DNA of 64,000 bases from Tupaia tana (GCA_026018925.1 JAKSZU010000025.1:25339696-25403695); one strand, 5' to 3'. Positions 22,585 to 33,710 are shown, numbered from the stretch's first letter. Notes: generated by a model not told the origin, from the letters alone. Numbers and translations are program-made.

Positions 22585-23233
22585 ATTATCTCCTTTTTGC
22601 CTCATGATAGTTTCAAGCACCTTGAAGTAATGCAAGGAAATTTTGTAAAAGAAAAATGAAGCTAGGACAGAATATTCCACACTGGCTGTCATATAGACCT
22701 CTCCACTTCCAGGGCTCTCAGCAGTACAGGAGAGACACAGGACCGTTACCATGGTCACGGCTTCCATACACCACCAACTGCTCCGAGAACTCTTACCCAG
22801 GGGGTTTGTCCTGAAGGTCCTCCGAAGAGGACACTGTGTGAGGCAATAAACAAAATCCTCGAAAGCCACCCTACACGCAGTAAGGATCTCTAAGAGCTGA
22901 GCCTCTGTTTCCGAAATCTCTAAAAGGGGAACTACCAGAATTGTAAACACCTACACAATAACCCGTCTCACCTTCCTGCTTAACATGGACTTCTCTTTGT
23001 TGGAAGCAACCAGGCAGAAGGAGGAGGAAGAGGAGAAAAGAAACCCCTTTATCTTCCCCATTTACAAATAGGAGTGGCAGCTGGATATGAGTGGAAGTCT
23101 GTAAAGACAAGGTTTTCGAGGAAACCCTTTGAAAGAGCTGCCCTTGCTGGTAAAGGTACCCCAACTAGAGAAAAAAAATTTTTTTTAATTTTTAAGGACA
23201 TGGTAGCTGGAGCTGCAGCAATCATCTTAGGAG

Positions 23234-23268
<35 letters not shown>

Positions 23269-23525
23269 ATGAAAAGGAGAAAAATTACAGAGACCTTGAT
23301 CCTACACAATAAGCCACTCAACAACAGCCAATAAAACTTGGCCTGCTCCTGATGTGAAGTGATAAAGATAAGCCTTTATTGTTTGCCTTGTCATAGTACA
23401 TCTCAACAGCTCACAGCCAAACTCAGACCTCAACTAATAGAGAGACAACTACGTCTTAGAGTCTTGCAAGACTGAAACTGGTTAGCATCAGCAGAAGATC
23501 TGGCATTTCTTCGTGCTAATGCTGC
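22585..23525. other. Unique DNA with a CA repeat
   Basis: No gene recognised. The long minus-strand frame at 22420-22950 is kept open by the CA/GT repeat and has no known domain. Confidence 0.45.
23237..23266. repeat. (CA)n microsatellite
   Basis: About fifteen CA units in unique sequence. Confidence 0.95.
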
Positions 23526-23529
23526 TATC

Positions 23530-23890
23530 CATCCTCCATGAATATTTATGAATGCCTACTCTGTGGCAGGCACTGCTCTTAATGCTGGAGAACACAAGCC
23601 TGACCTTGTGGAGATTATACTCCAATGAATGTGACTGGTATTTGCCAAGAGGCTCCCCATGTTTATCTCCACATGTGTTTTTGAAAACATTTTGGTTTAT
23701 TCAAGATCTGGATTTATACAGCATCACTTTACATGACTCATCTGTGTCTTTAGGTCCATATGTCTGTTTATTTATTGATCAATAGAATGTGCACATATGT
23801 GTTTGCTACGTAGGTGTTGAGTATATCTAAAGTACAGTCTCTGCTCTCAACAACCATAAGGTTCTACTAGGAAAGGTAAGATCTGAACTG
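23530..23890 (-). repeat. L2 LINE 3' region, antisense
   Basis: 'gaatgcctactctgtggcag' at 23550 and 'gcactgctcttaatgctgga' are the antisense L2 terminus. 'cagtctctgctctcaacaac' near 23835 may be a second piece. Confidence 0.6.
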
Positions 23891-23924
23891 ATAAATCATC
23901 TTCATCATCATCATATAATAATAA

Positions 23925-24440
23925 TAATGCCAGGAAGGTTGGGTATTCAATGCTAGTAACATCCACTGACCTAATGTACCATGTGTCGTGCATTTTCTGA
24001 GCATCTCACGGGAAGTATCTCATTTATCTCTCACATTATGCTTTTTTTTTTTTTTGAGAGGTTTTTTTCGCTATAGGGTGCGTGCGCTCGCCAGACAGAC
24101 AGAGAGAGACATAGAGACAGAAAGCGAGAAATCACCCCCCAGGGGGGATGGTCACGCCGCAATCCCTTCTCCTCCATTCTCCTCTCGGGATCTTGGGCAC
24201 GCATGCACACGCGCCCGGCGTGAGTTGTAAGCCACCGGGTCCGGGACGCGAACCGCGGTCGACCACGTGGGAGTCCAGCGACATAGCCATTACACTAACT
24301 GCTGGTTCCCTCACATTATGCTTTTGATAGACTGAATAATACTACTTTTACTTGTACCCTAACTAAAATGCCTAAAATCATATGGATCCTAAGTGGTAGT
24401 ACCAGGATGCAAGCCCTCTCAATTCAATAGCAGAGCCTGG
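23925..24440 (-). repeat. Probable MIR SINE split by a young SINE
   Basis: Left part includes 'catctcacgggaagtatctc' at 24002 and right part 'ggtagtaccaggatgcaagc' at 24396, in the order expected for antisense MIR. The tcacattatgctttt duplication marks the break. Confidence 0.55.
24046..24310 (-). mobile_element. tRNA-derived SINE, family A (young, CpG-rich)
   Basis: Antisense copy with intact CpGs throughout ('cacgcgcccggcgtgagttg', 'gaaccgcggtcgaccacgtg'). Perfect 15-bp TSD tcacattatgctttt at 24031-24045 and 24311-24325. Box B (antisense of GGTTCGCGTCC) and box A (antisense of TAATGGCTATG region) are intact, so it could have been a source-like copy. Confidence 0.95.
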
Positions 24441-25325
24441 GTGTCCCATTTCTCCTCTAAGCAAGCTCCAGGGTGGGGGGATGCTCTGGAGCAGCAGTAG
24501 TCACCTTCAGTGAGAAGCTTATTTGAAAGCTATTCCCGGAGCTCCTCCCCATGTATGCTGGGCATTGCTTGGAATACGAATACCTCCATAAAAAAACAAA
24601 TGAACAAGCACCATGAGAAAGGTAGGAAGAAAGTCTGTCCACCAAAGTAGTAAGAAAATGTATGAAGAGACTTCATAAAAATTCTGTGGAAAAATGTAAT
24701 TAACGCACAAGTTAATATTTCAGTGCCAAAAATTTTTTGAAATACACATTTTTTTAAATGATATGCATTTTTCATGAGCTTTTTGATGATCCCTTGTATT
24801 GTGGTAGAAGTCATTGCTCTGGCAAAGGCAAAGGTTGCACGTTGTGGACAGTGTTTTAACTACCCACAGACAAGGAAATGGGTCCATGTCCCCAGCAGTC
24901 CTTACCATTGGCTGAGAGAGCCCACTGTCAGCAGCTCTACTTCTCATTCCTTCCCAAGTCACTTGTGGGTCAATTAAGCTTTTGTTCTCTTTCCTTTCCT
25001 GACAGAAGGCCCCGAGGGATAACCAGCTTTTAAAAAATTCCTAACATTTTATTTCTGCTTTCCCTTTAAAAAAAAAAATCAGCATGTCTAGGAGAGCTTG
25101 TCCCATTTTGGGGAGTGGTGAGAGCTAGCTAGGAAGCAGCACCACAAACCAGAAATGGCATTTCAGGGATAGCTCTTCTAGAGTGAGAGAAGGGCCTGCA
25201 AAGTCATCCCTGGTAGAAACCCTCAGAAACAAGCTGTGATCACGCATTTGCTCCTGACCTGACTGTGCTCATAAATCACAGCAAGCCAAGTTGAAGCGTG
25301 GTCCATTTCTTTTTTCAGAGTAAGG
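24441..25325. other. Mostly unique DNA
   Basis: No gene. 24727-24793 contains part of the mariner-like element listed separately. The remainder is unassigned. Confidence 0.4.
24727..24793. mobile_element. Mariner-like MITE, group 2 (partial)
   Basis: 'ccaaaaattttttgaaatac' to 'gcatttttcatgagcttttt' matches half of the elements at 30888 and 48140, including the terminal 'catgagctttttga' repeat. Confidence 0.5.
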
Positions 25326-25327
25326 AA

Positions 25328-25625
25328 TAGGGGATCAGATATGGCACAGTGACAGTGTTACTCTGCCAGGGTGATCCACATGAAGTTTCCAGGTTTGCTT
25401 CCAGAGATCCCTCAACATGCCAAGTGCATGCATGCTCATGATCTGGGGCTAGCTGGGGCTAGAAGTGGGGAGCAGCGTAAAGACCCAATTGAGGTTGCCT
25501 GTCTGTCCATCTCTCTGTCTCCCTGTCTCCTCTTCACTCATGAGAGAAGGAAGGAAGGAAGGAAGGAAGGAAGGAAGGAAGGAAGGAAGGAAGGGAGGGA
25601 GGAAGGGAGGAAGGAAGGAAGAAAC
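25328..25625 (+). mobile_element. Possible tRNA-like SINE, family B, with (GGAA)n tail
   Basis: Starts 'ggggatcagatatggcacag' near 25330, has 'aaagacccaattgaggttgc' near 25480 in the place of the 'gaccctgttgg' block, then TCTGTC repeats and a (GGAA)n tail like the copy at 6902. Divergent. Confidence 0.45.
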
Positions 25626-25776
25626 TCTAGTTTTAATGAGTCATCAGGAAGAAAGAAGAAGAAAGGGAAGGGAAGGGTAGGAAAGGGAAGGGGAAGAGGA
25701 AGAGGAAGAGGAAGAGGAAGAGGAAGAGGAAGAGGAAGAGAAGAGAAGAGAAGAGAAGGAAAAAGAAAAAGAAAGA
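25546..25776. repeat. Polypurine tract of GGAA, GGAAGA and AGAGA repeats
   Basis: (GGAA)n to 25620, then after a short unique part GGAAGG, about eight GGAAGA/GAAGAG units near 25692-25740, AGAGA units and AAAGAA units. The plus strand is nearly all purine from 25648 to 25776. Confidence 0.9.
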
Positions 25777-25919
25777 ACTTTCAGAAAAAACAGTAAAGAA
25801 TAGTCTTAATTTCATAGTCTTTAATGAAGAAACAAAAAACATCTTTTGCTGGAAGTCGCATGCTGGGCAAACGTTTTGTACCACATGTACTGCAAACAAC
25901 AGCCATCATTCTGGTGTGT

Positions 25920-26080
25920 GCCCACCATGGCACTCAGTGCTCTGTGAGCATTTTCTATTTCGCTCTCTATGACCACTCGGTGAGGTAGAATCTGTTCTAT
26001 ACCCATTCTATAGATGAGAAAAGCAAGACTTATGACCTGTGGGAAAGTTTGGTGGTTTCCAAGAAAGTTAAACATAACAT
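25920..26080 (-). repeat. MIR SINE fragment
   Basis: 'cactcggtgaggtagaatct' near 25974 then 'tatagatgagaaaagcaaga' near 26010 is the antisense MIR core. Confidence 0.65.
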
Positions 26081-26139
26081 TATCAAATAACCCAGAAATT
26101 CTACTCCTAGGTATGTATTCAAAAAATTGAGAATTGGGG

Positions 26140-26285
26140 GGGACCAGTCAGTGGCATGTTGGTTGGGGCAGCTGGATTCCACATACATGGTAGTTCAAAT
26201 CTTCTTGTTAAATCATGTGATTTTGAGCAAACCACTTTCAGTGTCTGTTTCTAAAATGTAAGGATAAGAGGTCCTCATTTTCAGT
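26140..26285 (+). repeat. SINE head joined to MIR body
   Basis: 26141-26205 reads like a family A or C head ('ggggaccagtcagtggcatg', box B-like 'agttcaaatc'). From about 26213 it reads as MIR core ('catgtgattttgagcaaacc'). It may be a chimera or simply a divergent MIR, whose own head is also tRNA-derived. Confidence 0.45.
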
Positions 26286-26370
26286 TTGTGAACTAAGCTC
26301 CTTCATGCACTCGTACATTAATCCACTTCAGCCCTGTCTCACGCTGAATAAGGCACCAGGTAGCTACTCC

Positions 26371-26450
26371 ATTGGGTCATCAGGAAAGTCCCGGTGCATG
26401 TATGCATCAAAAAACATATCATGTCCTTTCCAACAACATAACAGTCGATT
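26371..26450. mobile_element. Mariner-like palindromic MITE, group 1
   Basis: About 80 bp with inverted ends: 'attgggtcatcaggaaagtc' left and 'catgtcctttccaacaacat' right. The same element occurs at five other places in the window. Confidence 0.7.
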
Positions 26451-26723
26451 GGAGTCGTGTATATACAGGACAAACCTTATTAGCTTCTATTGTGTAAGGA
26501 CCCACTTCACCCCAACCCAGGTCAGTGTGACTAAATTATCACACCCTTGGACCATAGCACTCCACAGAACTGTAAATTCTCCAAGCAAGACCTTGCTCCT
26601 TCCTGCTCAGTAACCTATCCACCATAGTCAGCCTAAGGCAGGACTCCAGGACTAATCCAGTATTACTCTACTTTCATGGTTACAAAGCTCACCTCCCAGG
26701 TCATTCTTCATCACTCTGTAGTT

Positions 26724-26798
26724 TTAATGGGTCATCAGGAAAATCATGACACATTTTTTGCATATAAAAGTATGTCATGACTTTTCCAACAACCTAAT
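26724..26798. mobile_element. Mariner-like palindromic MITE, group 1
   Basis: Left 'ttaatgggtcatcaggaaaa', right 'gtcatgacttttccaacaac'. The two halves are near-perfect reverse complements. It lies 274 bp after the previous copy. Confidence 0.75.
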
Positions 26799-28009
26799 AC
26801 ATATCCTCCGGTGACCTCTTCTCCCACTCCTCCCCATAAGCCTCCTAGAACTCATGGTTCATCTTCAGCAATTATCCCATGTTTCCATGCTAAGGACAAT
26901 GTATTCCCCACAACTCTCTTAAGCAGTGGTGCCTTTCTTGGCCATAACTCTCATACTACTGACCCTAGAGGTGATGCCTCGTCCTTGCACCTTCTAGCCA
27001 TTCTAAGCCATTGTCTCCTCCTCACTGAAATCTCCAGCTTCAAATTTAACTCCACCAGATTATACTGACACTACCACCCTCCTTCATAACCTGACCCTTA
27101 CTTACTCCTCTGCATTCCTTGATGTTAACAGCGGTGTCATTATTAGTCTCCAGTATTACTCCTATCTTGGTTCACTGTGGCTTTCGATAACCACACACAC
27201 AGTTATTGTATTGTTCTGGCCTCTCGGTCAGACGTTTCTAGACTTCCCCTTTCACGGTATCTACTCAACTTCTGATGCTCAGAACTTTTCCAGATCATGG
27301 TCATGGCCATAATCTCCATTTCAAGTATCCTCTTCTCATCCCACACCTCCTCTCTGTGCAGCTGACTCATTTCTGTGTCATGACTCAAACAACTAATAAG
27401 CCCCACAAGGATCTGACAACTATTGGTTCTAGCACTCGCTATTCTCTCACCTTTAGATTCCCCCACACGCAGCTTAGATTTCATGGTTCTTTGCAAATAG
27501 GCTCAAGTTCCTTCCTCTTTCTTCTTCCATCATGATCCCTGGCCAAATTCCAACTTTGAATAAATTTAATTCTTCACCTTCTATGTGCCTGCACTGGGGT
27601 AACTGAACTAAACTGGAGAAAAAACACACACTCATACTTGTTTGTGTCACTTTGCAATCATTAACGCAGCTATCAAGAGGGTCCTTACAGCTGCTTGACA
27701 ACCCTACTATAATTCCCAATTCCATTTTTGCTCCCATGATTCTAGGCAACAATTTTATAACTGCCCTTTAATACTCTAATACCCCATTCCTTCTCCTCAC
27801 CCCCATCCTAGAGTTGTTATTTCCAAGTGCACTAAGAAAACAGAGGCACTCAGAAGAGATCTTCCTTTTGTGCCCAATGGCACATTTATCCAATCCTCAC
27901 TTTCCTTTCTTCTTACTCCCATTTTCTTCCTAATGTGTATGCCATCCAACACTCTGATTATATAAATAATCATTACTTTATTGGTTTACCATCCATTTTC
28001 CACTGAAGA

Positions 28010-28112
28010 ATCTAACTTCCAAGATAGCAGAGATTTGCTCTGTCATGAGCACTAGAACAGTGCCTCACATGTAGTAACATGCTATAAATATTTGTAGATT
28101 GTGTGTTCATTA
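28010..28112 (+). repeat. L2 LINE 3' end
   Basis: 'gcactagaacagtgcctcac' at 28049 and 'gctataaatatttgtagatt' are the sense L2 terminus. Confidence 0.75.
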
Positions 28113-28974
28113 TGTTGAACAGACACAACTCATGTGATAACAGAGTAACCTTATATTACCTCCTATTGTCTTTAGAACTGTTCTCATTGAACTAATTCTG
28201 CCAGGACCATGCGTTTTCTGATCATCCTTCAGTATACAAAGAGTTTTCTTATCATTTGAAGTCACAACACTGTCACAGTGATGTAATGAAAATGTGCAGT
28301 TCCATGTAGCCATGTATCTTTAATTATAATGAAAATTTCTCTCTTCTCCAGCTCAGACTTCAACAACAACAAAGCCAGTAGAGGAGGGGTTGAATAGCCT
28401 TCTCTTCTCTTTTCAAACCCTTTCCTCCTGCTCTTCCAATCCCAATTTGCTATTAAAGGTTTCTGATGGCTTCCCACCATATTCAAGAAGTGAGCGAAGA
28501 CAGAAGGGAGAAGGGAATTTCTTATTAGCTGACACTGTCATATTGGTCTGTCATTGACTCTTTCAGAACTTGACAGATGTGTACAACTGACTTTCTCATG
28601 ATACTTTTCAAATGTCATTTGCTGTCCTTCCACCACTAGGGATTGTATCTGCAGTTTCTCAGGATAAATGTGTATCTATTTGGCTGACCCTCTTATTCCT
28701 TCCCTCAGATGAGAGAAATCCAGGTGTATTCCAGCTTCTTTCTACGAAAAATCACCCCTTTCAAACAAGACATAGACCACTTTACAAAGGTCTCTCTTAT
28801 GCAAAGCCACATGGATCCACAGGAAAGAATCACTCCTACCTTGCCCTGAACACTTTCAAATGCCTGCCGCCTGTGCAGAAAACTTGTCATTGTTCTACAC
28901 ACTGAGTGGCTAGGCAGTACCAGTCCTTTCATGTTGGCACATAACCACAAACCTGACTCTCCCACTGACCATGT
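28113..28974. other. Unique DNA, nothing recognised
   Basis: No gene or nameable repeat. The open frame 28705-29046 on the minus strand runs into a MIR and is not a gene. Confidence 0.4.
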
Positions 28975-29160
28975 AATAATAAAATAATAACTAACACTTA
29001 ATTTAGCACTTAGTATGTGCCAGCAGCATTCAAAGTGTTTTATCAATATTATTTTACCTACCTTCCAATGTCTGTCATTATTTCCTTCATACTATACCAT
29101 AATCATTTCCTTCTGACAGATGAGGAACTTTGTGGCATGTCTGACATAGTGGGTTCTAGC
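28975..29160 (-). repeat. MIR SINE
   Basis: Antisense order: 'ataataactaacacttaatt', 'agcacttagtatgtgccagc', 'acagatgaggaactttgtgg'. A clear MIR. Confidence 0.8.
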
Positions 29161-29164
29161 TCCC

Positions 29165-30185
29165 CACTTTTCTATTATCTTTAGCCTCAGCTGAATCAAC
29201 TGAATTCATTAACCAGCATTGTAGAGTAGATCATTTCTAAGGTTGTTTTCCATATTTACAGTTTAAAATGTTTAAATCATAACCCACGGTAAGGAGTAGG
29301 AATGGCTGTAATTTGTGGTGGTGGAAGTGGTGATGGTGGCAGCAGAGGAATGGAGCCACATTTGCTTGGTTCCATAGACAAGACTTCACAGTCAGCAGAA
29401 GACTAGCACAACATGGATGGTATGTACTTATGGGTTCGTGGAGCTGTAACTCTTCCCTGGTAATATTAACAGATACCTAGTTGGTCATGCAAACTTGTAC
29501 CAAACTGGGTACAGCAAAGAAGAACGTGGTCCTCTAAAGAGACTGAATATATGAACCTATTTTTAAAAATATATATTCAAATATTTTAAAATATATGTAT
29601 TTAAAACTGAACTCTTAAAATCCAAACTTCCAGAAGTTCATGTATCTCTTGACCCATCCAATTCCAGCATTCCTGTATTGAAAAGATCTCAAGAGTGGGA
29701 AGCAAAGTTAACGCCATGATAATTGGTTAGAGGTTTTCTGATACAGGAAGAAGAGGCAGTAAACATATATTTTATGGCAATATTTCACTATTCCCTGCTG
29801 ATGCATCTCTCTCCTGCAAGAAAAGGAGCTGGGGGACTTGTCTGTGCATTCAAAAGGGTATTTGAAATGGCTTTTTGAACTAGGGTCTGTGGCAAACACA
29901 GAATTTTGGTGCCACCTGTTAACTCTTAGCTGAAAACCATTGCTATGATAGAGGGGAAAAGGCCAGCCAGGGAATAGTGGGAGTTAGAAGGCTCCTGTGT
30001 CTTATGTCTTGAATCTTGAAAGTACTGCAGTAAGTGCACCTGCAGAGCACAAGTCACCCATCTGCAAGTGTGCAGCTGCATTGTTGCAGCATCTGTGAGC
30101 CCAGAATTAAAAGCCATGGAGAATTCGTAACAGTATCTAAATACCAAAATAGATCTAAAGAAAGTGAGAACAGATGCTTTTCTCC
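29165..30185. other. Unique DNA, nothing recognised
   Basis: No gene recognised. 29310-29350 has GGTGGT-rich triplets, and 29560-29605 is AT-rich. Confidence 0.4.
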
Positions 30186-30194
30186 CCATCCCCA

Positions 30195-30545
30195 TTGCCG
30201 CTGTCCAAGTTCAGTAACACCTTACTTCACTCCATTGCAGTTATCGCCTAACTCTTTCCTCTGCATTCAGCCTTCCCTCCTCCTGTCCAAACTCGACTTT
30301 ACAGCAAGTCGTATTTCTAAAATGCAAATCTGATCATGTCACCTCTCTGCTCAAAAACAGTTGCTCCCCACTGCCTACAGGCTAGAGTCCAAACTCATTA
30401 AAATGGAAGTCAATGCCCTTGAAAAGCTGGCACTGACCCACCTCTTGGCCTCATTTCTCAATGCAATATTTCCAGACCCATCATGATCCCTCCTATCTTT
30501 CTGTGAGCCTTTGCACGTCAGGCCTTCCTGTCTATAGTTCCTTGC
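30195..30545 (+). repeat. L2 LINE fragment
   Basis: Good sense L2 match: 'gatcatgtcacctctctgct' at 30333, 'cactgcctacaggctagagt' at 30370, 'gccctt gaaaagctggcac' region, 'gagcctttgcacgtcaggcc' at 30507. Confidence 0.8.
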
Positions 30546-30728
30546 AATTAGGAGGGGATCAATTGCAAGTAAAAAAAAAATTCAGCTTAAGGGGCTTCCA
30601 CAATATAGCATATGTATGGATTCACAGGTTGGAAAGTTCAGAGGTTGACAGGACTCATATTTAGTTAAACCAGTGGCTTACAGGCATTATCAAGGACTTT
30701 CTTGCCATCTCTTTCCTTGGTAGTACCT

Positions 30729-30800
30729 ATTAGGTCATCAGGGAAATCATGGTGTATTTTGCTATGTGAATATGGATCATGATTTTCCCAATGACCCAAT
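30729..30800. mobile_element. Mariner-like palindromic MITE, group 1
   Basis: Left 'attaggtcatcagggaaatc', right 'catgattttcccaatgaccc'. The ends pair as inverted repeats and are next to TA. Confidence 0.8.
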
Positions 30801-30887
30801 ATTTTCAGTATCTGTGGAACTTATCTAAATGTAGCAGGATGAATGTCAGCAGCAGTCAGGTCTACAAGAAAAGGAGTACAGAATGGG

Positions 30888-31012
30888 TTTTCAAAAAGTT
30901 CATGGAGGTGCATATTAGAAAAACAAAAAACAACTATGTATGGATTTCAGAAATATTTTGCACCAAAATAAACCTGTACTTTAATTCCACTTTTCCACAC
31001 TTTTTTTGGTGA
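30888..31012 (+). mobile_element. Mariner-like MITE, group 2
   Basis: Left end 'tttcaaaaagttcatggagg', middle 'ctatgtatggatttcagaaa' and 'ttttgcaccaaaataaacct', right end 'cttttccacacttttttt'. The copy at 48140 is the reverse orientation of the same element. Confidence 0.7.
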
Positions 31013-31589
31013 CTATCCTCACTGGACAGAGAAGCACTGGAGAACCATGTCCACTATATTTGCCTGTTACAAATATTTCTCTGATTGTGGTTCAAATAAA
31101 GATCATGAAAAGGTAAAACAGTAAAACCAATAAAGGGTTAATTACAGAAATCTAGCCAAGAAATAATGAGAGATTAGACTGGAGTTGTAGCAATTGAGGA
31201 AAAGAAAATACATAAACATGAAACATAGTTCAGAATAAAACCAACAGAACTTGGCGACTGGCTTAGCATGGAGGTTGATAAAGAAAGAACCAATGATAAT
31301 TCTCAATTCTCCTGATTTTTCCAATTGGATGAAAGCCGTATCATGCATGTTTTAGATGACAAAACTAGATAAAAAGGGAAGTTAAAATTAATTATTCTTT
31401 TCAGAAATTAAAAGCATGACATAGAAGAGACTCTTATCTGGATACATATTATCATGTAGACTCATAGACTTCAGTATTAGGCACACATATGATTTTATAG
31501 AAATCATTATGGGATTGAGCCTAAAGAATAAATATGCAAAATTAAAAGAACTAGCAAGAGAAAAATTGATCAGGCTCATGTACTCATCC
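31013..31589. other. AT-rich unique DNA
   Basis: No gene or nameable repeat. Confidence 0.4.
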
Positions 31590-32065
31590 AGACAATATGA
31601 TAAGTAACACTAGATACCTGTGCTGTAACAGTGAGAAGAGAAAAGGTCTCTGCCCTTCAGAGGCTGATATTTTAGTTGAGGGAAAAACATCCAATAAACA
31701 AAATAAAAAATACACAAGAGGGAAAAAAATAATTATGAGGATTCTTCTAAACATTAAGGTACCATGTGGCAGAAAGGAATAGGGTGTGTGCTGTAGGAAC
31801 AGTAGAAAGGAAATAAAAAAGGTCTATCTGATAGAAAAGACATATAACTTGAGACTGAAAAACAAGAGGAAACAGCAATCATAACTGGTCTAAAAAAAAA
31901 GAGCATTTGGGTAGAAAGAACAGCTAGTACAAAAGGCCCTAAGGCAGGGAAAAGCTTATATTACTCAACCAACCATAGTGACCAATGTGAAGAGTGAGGC
32001 AAGAACTGTAGGAAAGGCAGATAGGGTTGTCAATATGTTGCTTATAAACTGAGGCTTGGAGTTGA
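31590..32065 (-). repeat. L2 LINE, antisense
   Basis: 'gtctctgcccttcagaggct' at 31646, 'ccaataaacaaaataaaa' and 'agtacaaaaggccctaagg' at 31926 are the antisense order of the L2 3' region. Confidence 0.7.
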
Positions 32066-32104
32066 GTTTTATTGTAAGTGTGAAGGGAACATAAAAGGGA
32101 TTAA

Positions 32105-33075
32105 ATTGTCTTTCCAACTGAGTATTTTCCTATTCTGCAGTTCAGGACCAAGGAGTGGTATTAATGGGTCAGACAGTAGTTCTATTTGTAGGTTTTTGAG
32201 GAACCTCTATAGTGTTTTCAGGAGTGGCTGTACCAATTTGCATTCCCACCAGCAGTGTAGGAGGGTTCCTTTTCATCATAGCCTTGCCAGCACTTCTCAG
32301 GCTTTATTTTCTTGATCAGAGCCATTCTTACTGGAGTTAGGTGGTATCTCATGGTGCGTTTGATTTGTATTTCCCTTATAATAAGAAATGTTGAACATTT
32401 CTTCATATGCTTTTTTGGCTTTTGTATGTCTTCCTCAGAGAGTTGTCTGTTCAACTCAATTGCCCATTTTAAATTGGATTATTTGATTGTTGCAGGTGAG
32501 CTACTTGAATTTCCTATATATTCTGGGTATTGACCCTTTATCTGAAACATAGTTTGCAAATATTTTGTTCCATTGTGATGGTTCTCTGTTCACCCTAAGA
32601 ACAGATGACTGGATTTTTTTAAATGTAGCACATTTACACTGCAAAATATTACTCAGCCATAAGGAATAATGAGACCCTACTATTTGATATAAACTAGATG
32701 AATATAGAAGGTTTAAGGCTAAGGGAAGCCAGACTATGAAAGACAAGCACTGCATGTCCCCACTGAACATATACCAAATGTCTGCACTCTGTGGTAGAAA
32801 TGGAAAGACCTGAAGCTATAATGGTAGGGAAGAGAAGTGTGACTTCCAGAGATTACAGGGGAGGGAAGTGGACAGCAGAGGAGGGGGGAAGGGTGTAGGC
32901 AAGAAGAATTTGGCAGATGTAGGAGCATCAAGTTCTCTGATGAAAAAGGTGTATATGGTATTACTAATATCCTTGAATTGATGGTCACATAATATATGAA
33001 TGCTTGGAAAAACTATATTGTGTGATGAAGATATACAACAATTAAATGTGAATTTACAAAACGTTTTAAAAGAAG
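32105..33075 (+). mobile_element. LINE-1 with 5' inversion (twin priming)
   Basis: 32105 to about 32606 is antisense L1 ORF2 text ('catatgcttttttggctttt' near 32405). From about 32608 to 33075 the orientation is sense ('atattactcagccataagga' at 32646, then 3' UTR). So the 5' piece is flipped relative to the 3' piece. About 100-150 bp of L1 that should lie between the pieces appears to be lost. I cannot point to a clear TSD. Confidence 0.75.
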
Positions 33076-33081
33076 GGTTTA

Positions 33082-33322
33082 GGGACCAGTAGTTAGCATA
33101 ATGGCTATGTTGCTGGACTCCCATGTAGTTGACCGCGATTTGCATCCCAGACTTGGTGGCTTAAAACTCATGCCAGGCATGTGTGCATGTGTGCCCAAGA
33201 TCCTGAGAGGAGAATGGAGAAGGGATTGTGGCATGGCCATCCCCCCTGGGGGTGATTTCTTGCTTTCTGTCTCTCTGTCTCTCTCTTTCTGGTAAACACA
33301 CGTGCCCTATAGCAAAATATAT
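33082..33322 (+). mobile_element. tRNA-derived SINE, family A
   Basis: Head 'gggaccagtagttagcataa' at 33082, box B 'gatttgcatcc'-like, body with 'gaatggagaagggattgtgg' and 'gccctatagcaaaatata'. It inserted right at the end of the inverted L1. Confidence 0.9.
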
Positions 33323-33334
33323 ATATTTTGAAAT

Positions 33335-33384
<50 letters not shown>
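33320..33384. repeat. (AT)n microsatellite
   Basis: A long TA run in the SINE tail, about 22 units from 33343 to 33384. Confidence 0.95.
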
Positions 33385-33390
<6 letters not shown>

Positions 33391-33516
33391 AAAAAGAAAA
33401 ATCAACTAAAAACTAAATGCAAAAGAAGCATGACACTCAGAAAGAAAGGCAAGATGCAGGACCTAAAGATATAGTAGAAGCATCCCTGGATTCTAAAGTT
33501 CAAAGGAGGGTCTGAG

Positions 33517-33680
33517 ATGAGAAGAGAAGAGAAGAGAAGAGAAGAGAAGAGAAGAGAAGAGAAGAGAAGAGAAGGGATTGCAGTGTGGCCATCCCCCCGG
33601 GGCCATAATTTTTCACTTTCCATCTCTCTGTCTCTCTGGCAAGCTTACACATTCTATAGCAAAAATCTCTCTAAAAAAGT
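33517..33680 (+). mobile_element. 5'-truncated SINE, family A, behind (GAGAA)n
   Basis: About ten GAGAA units (33519-33572) run straight into 'gggattgcagtgtggccatc', the middle of the family A body, then the usual 3' half to 'ctatagcaaaaatctctct'. The head is missing. The pentamer probably expanded from the body's own purine core 'ggaggagaaggg'. Confidence 0.85.
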
Positions 33681-33710
33681 AAAATAAAGAATAAAAAAGT
33701 ATAATATTTG

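Larger units (their letters stand above)
26286..28005. other. Pyrimidine-rich stretch of unknown origin with two MITEs
   Basis: Apart from the MITEs at 26371 and 26724, the region is C/T-rich for about 1.6 kb on the plus strand and lacks SINEs. It may be a decayed LINE or LTR-element body that I cannot place. Frames at 27203-27496 and 27474-27752 show no domain. Confidence 0.35.

Noticed and set aside
22420..22950. Longest open frame, 176 aa on the minus strand
   Set aside because: It runs through the CA/GT repeat (poly Thr-His) and has no recognisable domain.
25371..25796. 141-aa open frame rich in Lys, Gly, Arg and Glu
   Set aside because: It is a translation of GGAA and GGAAGA repeats.
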